From NCBI RefSeq assembly GCF_023159225.1, contig NC_063161.1, positions 71,514,767 through 71,578,766 of the forward strand: DNA of 64,000 bases, in the 5' to 3' direction. Shown here one piece after another: positions 16,604 to 26,100 of this stretch; the stretch's first letter is position 1, and every line of letters starts with the position of its first letter. Below the pieces are notes generated by a model, which had not been told where the DNA came from, ran no database searches, and saw only the letters and a list, made by a program, of their open reading frames with translations. Source of the stretch: Perognathus longimembris pacificus (taxonomy: Eukaryota > Chordata > Mammalia > Rodentia > Heteromyidae). Both the position numbers and the translations under genes were made by a program.

Positions 16604-16827
16604 GCAGAGGGGCCCGCCCGACCGCGGTTCCCCCACCCACCCGCGCCCTGGCTGCCCCGCTCCACCCGGCCCCCCGCGTCCCCCGCGTCCCCGGCTGCTT
16701 GGCCTTGTGATGGTTGAAGGGCCCCACGCGGCCCCGGCCCCCAGGTAAGCTGCCCCCAGGCGTGACCGCGAGAAGTGGCCCTGGCACAGTCCAGTGAAGG
16801 AAGCCTTCGTCCACCTAGTGTATATGA

Positions 16828-17035
16828 GGGCTGGGAATGTGGCCTAGTGGTAAACTACTTGCCTCACATACATGAAGCCCAGGGTTCGATTCCTCAGCAC
16901 CACATATATAGAAGAAGACAGAAGTGGCCAGAAGTGGTGCTGGGGTTCAAGTGGTAAGAGTGCTAGCCTTGAGTGCTAGCCAGGGACAGTGCTCAGGCCC
17001 TGTGTTCAAGCCCCAGGACTCGCAAAAAAAAAAAA
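16828..17035 (+). mobile_element. IDL-Geo SINE with 12-bp TSD
   Basis: This is full length, with a short internal duplication near the junction (CAGAAGTGGCCAGAAGTGG). TAGTGTATATGA is repeated at 16816-16827 and 17036-17047. Confidence 0.93.
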
Positions 17036-17117
17036 TAGTGTATATGAATTGTAGAAAGAGATGTCGAGTTTGATTTTTCCATGGATGTCTAGAATATATT
17101 TTGATCAAATTCATCTC

Positions 17118-17240
17118 TTCTTCCTCCTCTTCCTCCTCCTCCTCCTCCTCCTCCTCCTCCTCCTCCTCCTCCTCCTCCTCCTCCTCCTCCTCCTCCTCCT
17201 CCTCATCCTCCTCCTCCTTCTCCACCTCCTCCTCCTCTTC
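17118..17240. repeat. TCC trinucleotide microsatellite
   Basis: About 120 bases of nearly pure TCC/CTC are interrupted by single CAT and TTC units. Frames across it give poly-Leu or poly-Glu only. Confidence 0.96.
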
Positions 17241-17440
17241 TTTTTGTGCTCATCCTGGGGCTTGAACCCTGGGCCTGGATGCTGTCCCTGAGCTTGACCC
17301 ACAACGGCATTTCCGGGTTTTTGGTGGTTAGGTTAATTGGAGATAAGAGTCTCCTGGACTTTCCTGCCTAGGCTGGCTTTGAACTGGAATCCTCAGATCT
17401 CATCCCCTTGAGCATCTGGGATTACAGGAATGAGCACCAG
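17241..17440 (-). mobile_element. B1-like/Geo dimeric SINE
   Basis: This minus-strand copy has its 3' end abutting the TCC repeat. Part of the Geo arm is deleted (the ordinary CTCTACCACTTGAG stretch is missing). Confidence 0.82.
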
Positions 17441-17717
17441 CGCCAGACCCTCTCAATGCTCCTCGGACATAGCTTTTGGCAAGACACAACCATTGCAGGA
17501 CCAAGTCCCCATCCAGACACCACAGATGAACTCCGCCCGGCCCCTCCCCCCACCCCAGGTCCCGGGGAATCTTGGCTGCATTTCCCTCCCTATACCTGCA
17601 AATCAGACCCCACACTGCTTCCTCCCTTCCCAGCCTGCCACCCCCACATTGGACATCCTCCCTGTCACCCAGCACCTCCCCTGAGTCCCTGTCTGAGCTC
17701 CTGCTGCCAGGCGCAAG

Positions 17718-18127
17718 ATGGCTGCCATTCCTAAGGTTGATGGCTGGGAGTGCAAGGACCCTGCTCTGCACCCCTCTCCTCCCCTTCCCCTTCCCACCCC
17801 CCCCTTTCTGCACCTCCTGTCCTCCCTCTCCACCTCCTCTGCCTCCAGTTCCTCTGCTCAGGCCATGCCCACCACACCTCAGATGCCGGAGCCCACGCCA
17901 GCCACCACCGCTCAGGATGGTTCCATGGACACTTCTGGAAGCGGTGGCACTGGGGAGCCCCACAAGAGGCCTGTGAGCCCCGGTGGAAGGGCTAGCCCAC
18001 CCCAGCCATGCAGTAGCCATGCGAGGAGCATACTAGGCGGGGAGGGGACACAGGGTGGACGCCATAGCACCCATGGGCACCGCCTCCAACAGGCACGGAG
18101 TCAGGAGCTGAGCCATGTTCCATGCGC
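17718..18127 (+). other. Unrecognised Ser/Pro/Thr-rich open frame
   Basis: An ATG in a good context (AAGATGG) opens a frame reading MAAIPKVDGWECKDP, a Ser/Pro stretch, then AMPTTPQMPEPTPATTAQDG and SGSGGTGEPHKRPVSPG. It continues into the ATCC repeat, where the protein becomes pure low complexity. A polypyrimidine-AG (CCTCTGCCTCCAG, ending 17849) could serve as an acceptor. I know no match; coding status is doubtful. Confidence 0.25.
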
Positions 18128-18500
18128 TGTGCATCCTCCTCCATCCATCCTCCACCATCCTCCATTCTCCTCTATCCTCCATCCATCCTCCCTTCTCCAT
18201 CCATTCTTTATCCACCCTCCATCTACCCTCCATCCATCCTCCATCCATTCTCCACCCATCCTCCATCTTCCTCCATCCATCCTCCATCCATCCTCCATTC
18301 TCCTCTATCCTCCATCCATTCTCCATCTTCCTCCATCTACCCTCCATCCATCCTCCATCCATTCTCCATCATCCTCCATCATCCATTAGCCCACTCAATT
18401 GTCTCTTCATCTATCCATATTGCCCTCCACCCACCCCTCACCCATCACCTATCCACTCATTCATTATCCATCCATCCACCCTCCATCCACCCATTCCTCC
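18128..18500. repeat. CCATCCTCCATT-type (ATCC) repeat
   Basis: About 370 bases of imperfect CCATCCTCCATC and CATTCTCCAT units are strongly strand-asymmetric (pyrimidine-rich + strand). Long open frames across it are artefacts. Confidence 0.95.
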
Positions 18501-18890
18501 TCCCTTCTCCCCCACCCATGTATTTCATGGTGGCTCACTGCAGTCTTCTGCATGTCAGGCCAAGTCCCCTCCCTGGGCTAGGTCCCCACTGACAAAGGGT
18601 ACTGGTGTAGGAGAGGGCAGTCACAAGAGCCTGGGCCCTGCTAACAGGGTGCACCTGCCTCCCTCCTCTTCTCCCCTCCTCCCCTCCACTCATGGGCAGG
18701 CCAGGGACATTCCCTGCAGGAGTCCAGCGGGCCCCTGGAGTTCAAGGCCCCCAGGTATGGACAGCTTAGAAATCTCTTCCCTGCTGCACAACCATGAAGC
18801 CATTGAATTGGTTCCCTGGCCCAGTGCCACCTTCCACACCTCCCCTTTGGACTCAGGAACCTTAAATCAAGTGCCCAGACAGCTTGCAAG
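18501..18890. other. Unique intergenic sequence
   Basis: I see no gene, SINE or clear motif here. Confidence 0.6.
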
Positions 18891-18902
18891 AAGCAGCTGC
18901 TT

Positions 18903-19129
18903 GGGGCTGGGAACATGGCCTAGTGGTAGAGTGCTTGCCTCGTGTATATGAAGCCCTGGGTTTGATTCCTGACTACCACATATATGGAAAAAGCCAGAAG
19001 TGGCGCTATGGCTCAAGTGGCAGAGTGCTAGCCTTGAGCAAAAAGAAGCCAGGGACAGTGCTCAGGCTCTGAGTCCAAGCCCCAGGACTAGCCAAAAAAA
19101 CAAAAAACAAAACCAAAAAAAAAAAAAAA
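18903..19129 (+). mobile_element. IDL-Geo SINE with 12-bp TSD
   Basis: This is full length with a long A-rich tail interrupted by C. AAGCAGCTGCTT (itself palindromic) flanks it at 18891-18902 and 19130-19141. Confidence 0.94.
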
Positions 19130-19387
19130 AAGCAGCTGCTTAATTTCTTGACACATTTCCCCTGGTGAGGGAGTGGGGTGAAGGAGTGGCCCACTGCCTT
19201 TTGGAGCAGAGGGCCTGGGGCTGCCGGCCTCTCTCTGGGAGAGGCTCTGTCTGGGCTGTGGGCCCATGGCCCTCCCTCTGCCCTCTGGACCTAGACTCTC
19301 CTTGCAATCCTGAGGTCAGGATTGTACCCCAAAGCCTCCTCACCCCTGGGACCCCTTCCTCTCTTGGACCTGGCAGGGACGCATCCT

Positions 19388-19545
19388 GAGCTGTCACCCT
19401 AGCTACTCAGGCAGTAAAAGCAGGAGAATCGAGGTTAAAGTTTGCAAGCCCCTATCTTAACTAGTACGCTGCGTGATGTGGTCTCCACCTGTAATCCGGC
19501 TACCTCCTGGTTGGAGGATTTGAGCTCAGCTTTCTTGCCAGCTTG
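19388..19545 (+). mobile_element. Old two-arm B1-like SINE remnant
   Basis: Two decayed B1-like arms follow each other: CTGTCACCCTAGCTACTCAG, then CACCTGTAATCCGGCTACC. It resembles the first two parts of the B1-B1-ID composites elsewhere in the window. Confidence 0.5.
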
Positions 19546-19925
19546 GGCTCCCCTCCCAGGCAGTGGGTCCTGACCCCAGGGTGGAGGTCAGAGGGTGACA
19601 GGAATGCTGCCCCATTTTTGTGGACCTGGGAAGGGGGCCTATGAGGAATGGGAGCACTGGAGCCTGGTGTAGGGGGGTCCCAGAGGCCCTGGGGCTATGC
19701 AGGGGTTCTGGGGTGGTGTACTCCCAGGGACAAGTCCAAGGTGGCCCGGTGGCAGACAGTGGGAGGCAGGAGGACCCCAGGGCTGCAGCATGCGGTGTGG
19801 ATGCAGGGCCAGAGCTCTTAGGCCTGCACCGTGCACATTTGCCACTGTTTTTTTAAAATTCTATTAACGTTTAATTTAATATAAATAAAATAAGGGGGGC
19901 TGTGTGAGGCAATGCCCACGTCGGT

Positions 19926-19940
19926 CAGCAGATGGCGCTG
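19926..19940 (+). promoter_or_regulatory. CTCF-like motif
   Basis: CAGCAGATGGCGCTG resembles the CTCF core (CAGNAGRNGGCGCT). The surrounding 19546-20070 is otherwise unique intergenic DNA with an AT-rich spot at 19850-19890. Binding is unproven. Confidence 0.4.
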
Positions 19941-20074
19941 TGGGCACGTGGACAGGGCATTGCACACCGGCCCGGCCTGGCCCGTGCCAGCCTGTGCCAG
20001 CCCACAGCCAGGGCTGCCCGTCCACCCTCACGGCCTGCGCAGCCCGGTGCCCCAGACGTAAGGTCAGTAAGCGG

Positions 20075-20275
20075 CCTAAAGACCACACGGCTTCACCTGG
20101 AAGTCCAGCCACTCAGGAGGCTGAGATCTGAGGAAGGAGGTTTGAATCCAGCAGGGGCAGGAAAGCCCAGGAGACTCTTTATCTCCAGTTAACCACCCAA
20201 AAGCCAGAGTTGGCACTGTGGCCACAGACAGACAGACACACGTGCGCACACACACACACACACACTCACAATCAC
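20075..20275 (+). mobile_element. B1-like/Geo SINE broken by a CA microsatellite
   Basis: The B1 arm is complete to the linker (CCAGTTAACCACCCAAAAGC) and the Geo arm stops after GGCACTGTGGCC. From 20223 to 20275 the sequence is CAGA/CACA repeat. Confidence 0.8.
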
Positions 20276-20344
20276 ACGGCGCACAAGAGGGCCTGGGCTC
20301 ACGTGACCTGCGTTCCCGAGCCTTGGGGCGTAGGTGCAGCATTT

Positions 20345-20440
20345 TTTTTTTCGGCCAGTCCTGGGGCTTGGACTCGGGGCCTGAACACTGACCCTGGCTT
20401 CTCTTTGCTCAAGGCTAGCACTCTGCCACTTGAGCCACAG
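20345..20440 (-). mobile_element. Solitary, 5'-truncated Geo monomer with 13-bp TSD
   Basis: Only the Geo arm is present, starting at CTGTGGCTCAAGTGG and ending in poly-A (T run 20342-20351). AGGTGCAGCATTT lies at 20332-20344 and 20441-20453. The TSD shows it inserted as this short piece rather than being eroded later. Confidence 0.92.
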
Positions 20441-20734
20441 AGGTGCAGCATTTCTGAGGTGTGGTGGGAGCCAGGTGTGCCCTGCCTGCACCCTCGGGCT
20501 CCACTCCTCCTCAGGGGCCTCCAGGATGCAGCCTCCTTGCTTAAGGAGGCTGACAGCCAACTCCAAGGAAGGGGGACTCTGGTGTTCTAGAAAGTTCTGG
20601 AACATCCACCCTCAGGATGGCCCCTCTCAGCCCTTTGATCCCAGCCCATGTCTAGGACTTTTGCCTCTAAATGCGAATTTGATTCCTCTTTTTCTTGAAA
20701 TCACCTTGTTTCAGATGTGTTTCTTTTCTTTTTT

Positions 20735-20957
20735 ATTCTTTGTTGGTTGTGGGGCTTGAACTCAGGGCCTGGGCTCTGTCCCTGAGCTCTTCAGCTCAAG
20801 GCTAGCACTCTACCACTTGAGCCACAGCACCACTTCTGGTTTTCTGGTGGTTCATTGGAGATAAGAGTCTCACAGACTTTCCTTCCCAGGCTGGCTTTGA
20901 ACTATGATCCTCAGATCTCAGCCTCCTGAGTAGCTGGGATGACAGGTGTGAGTCTGG
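20735..20957 (-). mobile_element. B1-like/Geo dimeric SINE
   Basis: This is a complete minus-strand copy close to the family consensus. Confidence 0.9.
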
Positions 20958-21111
20958 CTCAGATGAGTTTCTTTTGGAGAAAACTCTTTTTAAAATGCAA
21001 AACCCAGAGGACAGCCACAGACCAGGCCAACGAAGCCATGAGGCCCAGGCTGGCTGGGCCTGGGGAGGGCCACCAGCCCAGGGCTACTCCCTGATGCTTG
21101 TGAAGGCCCAC

Positions 21112-21360
21112 ATGGGGGCCAGTGTGGTGGCTCAAGGCTGTGATCCTTGCTACTTGGGAGGCAGAGAGTGGGGTATTGTGGTTGGAGGCTAGCTCAGATA
21201 TCAAAGTTAATAAACATTTGCAAGACTCCATCTCAACCAGCGGTTGGGTGCAGTAGTACACGCCTGTCATGCCAGTGACATGGGGAAGCATAAGAAGGGA
21301 GATCACAGTCCAGGACAGCCTAGGCATAAAGTGAATCCACACCTCAGGAGGAACCACATG
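21112..21360 (+). mobile_element. Two-arm B1-like SINE (B1-B1 part of a composite)
   Basis: The first arm (GTGTGGTGGCTCAAGGCTGT) ends CTCCATCTCAACC. A second B1-like arm (GGGTGCAGTAGTACACGCCT) follows directly. Confidence 0.6.
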
Positions 21361-21427
21361 TAAAAAGGGGCACGGGGCGGGCTCTATCCTGTGAGCCACA
21401 CCCTGCCCCTGCCCTCATCCTGGTTTA

Positions 21428-21557
21428 CTTTTAGTTATTTTTTTCAGATAGCTAGGGTCTCACACTGTTGCTGTGGGGTTGGCCTGGAACCGGGATCCTT
21501 CTCCCTCTGTCTCCTGAGAGCTGGGATTACAAGCGTGTGCCACCACACCCAGCCCTC
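21428..21557 (-). mobile_element. B1-like monomer
   Basis: The minus strand reads GGCTGGGTGTGGTGGCACAC, then CTTGTAATCCCAGCTCTCAG, ending in an A run. No Geo arm is attached. Confidence 0.8.
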
Positions 21558-21744
21558 ACTGTGGGTTAGGAAATCACACTTCTGATCCTGTCACTCTCAG
21601 AGCTGGAGCCCACAGTCCTGGCAGGCGCCCCCCTGCTGCCCTGCTGTGCTGCCCCCCCCCCACTCACCTTCCCGAGTGAGGGTGCCCTCCCCATCCTTCC
21701 TAGGCTGAGGGGCCTCCTCTGGGGTCCTCGGCCTGTGACAGAAC

Positions 21745-21812
21745 TGCTGCCATGATCTCAGTTTTCCAAAGAGAGAAACTGAGTCCCGGTGAACTAAGCA
21801 ACTTGTCCACCT
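21745..21812 (+). mobile_element. MIR fragment
   Basis: AGAGAAACTGAGTCCCGGTG, then GCAACTTGTCC match the central MIR core. Confidence 0.55.
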
Positions 21813-22375
21813 GGAGGGGCGGCCGGGCTGTGCTTAGCCAGTCATGGCCGCCACCAACCTGATGTCCGGGAAGGTTAAACTCTTAGCAGAGGGAGCTGTG
21901 GTGGAGGAGCTTCTAGAATCTTCTCCTCTGCCCTGGGCGGCTCCCTGTATCCTAGGGCAGGTGGCCAGTGGCCGGTGGTGGGGGCGCCACCCTCCCAAGG
22001 CTTGGGGGCCTGAGGGGAGGGAGGGACCAACACTTCCCAGAAAGCTGGGGTGACAGGCACGCACCCCTTCACTCAGCCCACTGCCAGGGGGTGTCCCCTA
22101 GGGGTGATGGAATATTCTGGATATAAATATTGGCCCAAGCCGGTGAGAGATGACCCATGGAGAAGGGCCTGGCCTAATCAGGGGATGTGGTGTCCCAGGC
22201 TGGAGGAAGGGGTCACCCAGGTGTGGGGGCCCTCCCTCTGGCTGGCGGCCTTGCTGGGGGCCCATGGCAGCCGAGCTGGCCCAGCGTGGGCTTGAATCCC
22301 TCCAAACAGTGGACAAAAGCCCTCCATCCCGTTGTGTTTTCAGGTATCTGTCACAGTGATGGAATGATGAAACCA

Positions 22376-22635
22376 TGTGTGTGTCCGTGTGTGTGTGCGT
22401 GTGCATGTGTGTGTGTGCATGCACAGACTGGTCCTGGGGCTTGAACTCAAGACCTGGGCTCCAACCCTGGGCTTTTTCCCCCAAGGCTGCTGCTCTGCCC
22501 TTTGGGCCATACCTCTGGTGTTTTTTTGCTGGTTTATTGGAGATAAGAGTCTCTTGGACTTTCCTGCCCGGCTGGCTTTGAACTGGGATCCTCAGGTCTC
22601 AGCTTCCTGAGTGGCTGGGATTGCAGGCGAGAGCA
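22376..22635 (-). mobile_element. B1-like/Geo SINE with GT tail
   Basis: The GT-rich repeat at 22376-22427 sits exactly at the 3' end of a complete minus-strand copy (22428-22635). Confidence 0.88.
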
Positions 22636-22639
22636 GGGC

Positions 22640-23139
22640 GCCCTGCGTGTTGATGGAGTGCGTGTCCCTGGCAGCGGGGGTAAGGGGAGGACTGCGCCCC
22701 ACAGATCCCCGGCCCCCTCTGACTTTCCATGCACTTAATTGCTTCTTTTGATGGACACACGGTTTTCATTATGACCGAGCCCCGTTTATCCCTCTCTCAT
22801 TTTAGATCTGGTGCCATGTGAGTCCCCGCCTGCCCTTCCACCCCCTCCCCCAGCCGCCCTCCTCCTGTCCTTGATGCCCCAGGCTCTACCCGCCCCATGC
22901 CCTGTCCCCCCATCTCTATCCTTTCCTGAGCCTCCCCCGCCAGGCCTGGTGCAGGCTCACACTAGGTGCTCAATAAAACCCTCAGCCACGGAGCCAGGGC
23001 CCTGCGGCCCAGCTGGCGACCATTAGAGCCCGCCGATGAGCTCAGACGCCCCAGTGTGAGCTGAGACCCCGAGTCCCTGTGGGCGCCCCGCCGCAGGAAT
23101 GCTGGGTGTCTTTCTAATTACGCGATGAATCACGCCAGC
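22640..23139. other. Unique intergenic sequence, possible MIR end
   Basis: AGGTGCTCAATAAAACCC at 22960-22978 looks like the 3' end of a MIR element, not a gene's polyadenylation signal. Nothing else is recognised. Confidence 0.5.
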
Positions 23140-26100
23140 TCAGCTTCCCACCGCCTTTATTGTGGTGTCCTCCTGCGCCCCCGAGGGTGACAGGAGCTGT
23201 GCTCCCCTCCTCTGTGGCCTGGGGTCCCCTGCCACCCTCACGGGGTCCCCCACCCCTAGTCCTTCTCCTCGCCGTGAGTGATGACATAGCACAGGTTGCG
23301 GTAATCCAGATTCCCATATGCGTCCGGAGGAAACGCTGCAAACATCTGCTTGGCCTGCGGGAGAGGCGGGGGTCAGGGTCAGGGGGCCGGGGTGGACCAC
23401 GGGACCACGTGGGGACCCCCAAGGCCCCCCTCACCTCCTCCTCACTGAAGCGGTCAGCCTGCGTCATGAGCTTCTCCTTGATGCTGCTTGTGGGGAGACA
23501 ACCATGGTCTCAGGGGTGGGGGGTCCCCTGCGCCATGCAGGCTCCAGGGATGCGGGGTGCCCCAGGCCCCCGCGGCACTCCCATAAAACCCAGAGCTCCC
23601 CACATGATCTCGGGGCCCTGGGTCAGGGTGCCCTGCTCTGCACTCTATCTCGGGGCCCCGGGGGCTCCCCTCCCACCCTGGGCCTGGCCATGGCTCGTGA
23701 GGCCGGCATTCTCAGGACCGGCTCAGGCCCTCGGAGCACTGGGAGCGGGGGGGGGGGGGGGGGGGGAGTGAGTAGGAGGGGGAGGGTCGGGGGTGAGCCA
23801 GGGCCCCCGGCCGTGTCCTGCATGATGCACATTTTCCATGATCTCCAGGGCTGTGGACACTCAGGGTTTCCAGAGTTCTGTGGTCTCTGGGGGCTCCTGG
23901 CCCCCCAAGCCAAGCCAGGCCTGGAAGTGGCTGACACAGGGGCCGGCATGGGGGTTCTGGGGCTCCTCAGCGTGCCAGGGTAGAGGAAGGGGCTGCAGAC
24001 CCCCAGGTGGCAGCCCAAGACCCCTTTCAGCACACTTGTGCCCCTGGGTCTGGCTTACAGTCTCCAAAGAGATGGGGGACCCTCCCAGAGATGAGGGACC
24101 CTACAACCCCTCTCCTCCCCGCCCCCCAGCCCCCCTTGGGTGGGAACTCAGTTAAGAGAGAAGCAACCCCAAAGCCTCAAAACCTGAAACACAATGGGTT
24201 TGGGGGTGGGGAGGTAAACAGGGGTCTGGGCTGGCACCTGTGGGGGGTCACCCCACCTCCACCTGCACCCCATTGGCTCCAGATTTCACGGTCCTCCCCC
24301 ACCTCTCCACCCTCCTTTTCTGCGCTGGCCTCCGCCCGAGTCCTCCTCTCCCCATGCACACTGGAAGTGGGGTGCAAGCCCCCCACACCAGCCTCACACC
24401 AGCTCCTCTCCAGCCTCCTCCCTGTGCCCCCAGACCCCACCACCCTTGGGGCGCTCACAAGTCTGCCTTGACGAAGCCTTTGCCCTCAGCATCAAACACT
24501 TTGAAGGCATGGAGGATGGTCTCCTCGGGGTCCGTGCCTGGGGCGAGCGGAAGGTATGGGGTTCAGGCTCCCCAGCCAAGCCCACCCAGGGCCAGAAAGC
24601 ACCCCCCCATTACAGTCAGAAACAAGGGCCAGCTGTGAGCAACCGCACAGCCGCGCACAGCCGCGCACAGCTGGCTGCTGGCTTGGGGGATCAGGGGGTG
24701 GGTCTGGGGTCTCCATGAATAGTGGGGTCTTGGCGGTGCAGCCTGGGGCCCCCTTGGCTCAGGCTGGGTCGGCAGGCACTCCCAGCGCGGCTCAGTGGGA
24801 GCTCTGAGAGGGGGAAGGGAGCAGTGGAGGGGAGAAGCAGAGGGGCAAGGTGAAGAGGACGCAGCCCCCCAGCCTGTCCACTGCCACACAATGCCGGGGT
24901 GACAGGCCGCGGGGCTCAGCTGGCTGCTCCCGGGACGGGGGTCTGGGCACTGGGCATATGCCCCCCTACCTCCTCTGGGGCCTCATAACAGCCCGCTTGG
25001 CTGCTTCCCTGCCCCCCCCCCCCGCCAACAGCCTGTCCTCGCCCCAATTAGCGGACAGCACAAGGCCCCCGCCTGGCCTCTCACATGGGCTCGGCCTGGG
25101 CACAGATGAGAAAAAGCTGTGGCCTGGCGGGGAGGGGGGGCAGGTCACCCCTCTGGCCACGAAGGGACCTGGCGTTTTGGCCTCAGCCCCCTCTTCAGGA
25201 GGGGCGTCCCCTCCAGCCCCCTCCCCACACCCTGCCCACCCCAGTGCACACCCTGGCCAGGGCTGACATCAGAGCCCAGCGGCTCCCGGTCCCCAGGTCT
25301 CTGCACATCCCCAAGTTCAAAGCCTGCCGGGGTGGGCAGCTTATGAGGCTGGGGGTGACGATGGTGCCTTGGGTGACTGGGGCTGGGGGTCAGGGCGAGG
25401 GACACATGGACCCCAGGGATGCACCTGTGTGTGAGCATGCGTGTGTGTGAGCATGCCTGTATGTGCGTATGCGTGCACGTGTGTGTGTGTGTGTGTACAC
25501 GCGTATGCACGTGTGCTGGTCCTGGGGCTTGAACTCAGGGCCTGGGTGCTGTCTCTGAGCTTTTTCACTCAAGGCTGGCGCTCTACCTGATGCTCTACCT
25601 GGCGCTACCACCTGAGCCACAGCGCCACTTCAGCTTTTTTGTTGGTTCATTGGCGATGAGTCTCCTGGGCTTTCCTGCCTGGGCCCTGAGCCCCGTCCTC
25701 GGCCCCCCGCCTCTGGGCCGCAGCCCTCACCTTTCAGCTTCTCCCCGAACATGGTGAGGAACACGGTGAAATTGATGGGGCCGGGTGCCTCTCGCACCAT
25801 CACCTCCAGCTCCTCGTTCTTCACATTGATGCGGCCTGGGGGAGGGTGGGGTCTGAAGGGGGCCATGAGGGGACCCTGGGGAGCTGGCAGCCACCCTTGA
25901 GACTCCCTACAGCCCCCCACCTCACTGTGGCTGTACAGATGCCTTTGCCCCCCCCCCCCAGGGCCTTTGCACAAGCTACCACTGCCCTCGACAGTCTGGC
26001 AGGCCTGGGAGCCCCGTCATGTTGGGTGGCGCCCCCTCTGCACTCTGCCTTGCCTGGGCCCAGGCCTCCCTGCTGCCCCTCTTCCAGGGTGACGTGTGCT

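Larger units (their letters stand above)
15900..16744 (+). promoter_or_regulatory. Orphan CpG- and GC-box-rich promoter-like region
   Basis: CpG density is high compared with most of the window. It contains five CACGCCC boxes (16322-16407), a GTCACGTGAC palindrome (16594-16603) and a candidate first-exon end CCCCCAG/GTAAGC at 16744/16745, with an ATG at 16710. It lies after the COL26A1 3' end and about 11 kb from the MYL10 start, so it serves neither obviously. Whether it is transcribed is unknown. Confidence 0.5.

Noticed and set aside
16947..17225. Poly-Glu / poly-Leu frames
   Set aside because: They are produced by the TCC trinucleotide repeat.
22960..22985. AATAAA as a polyadenylation signal of a + strand gene
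   Set aside because: The AGGTGCTCAATAAA context is that of a MIR 3' end and no coding exon lies upstream.
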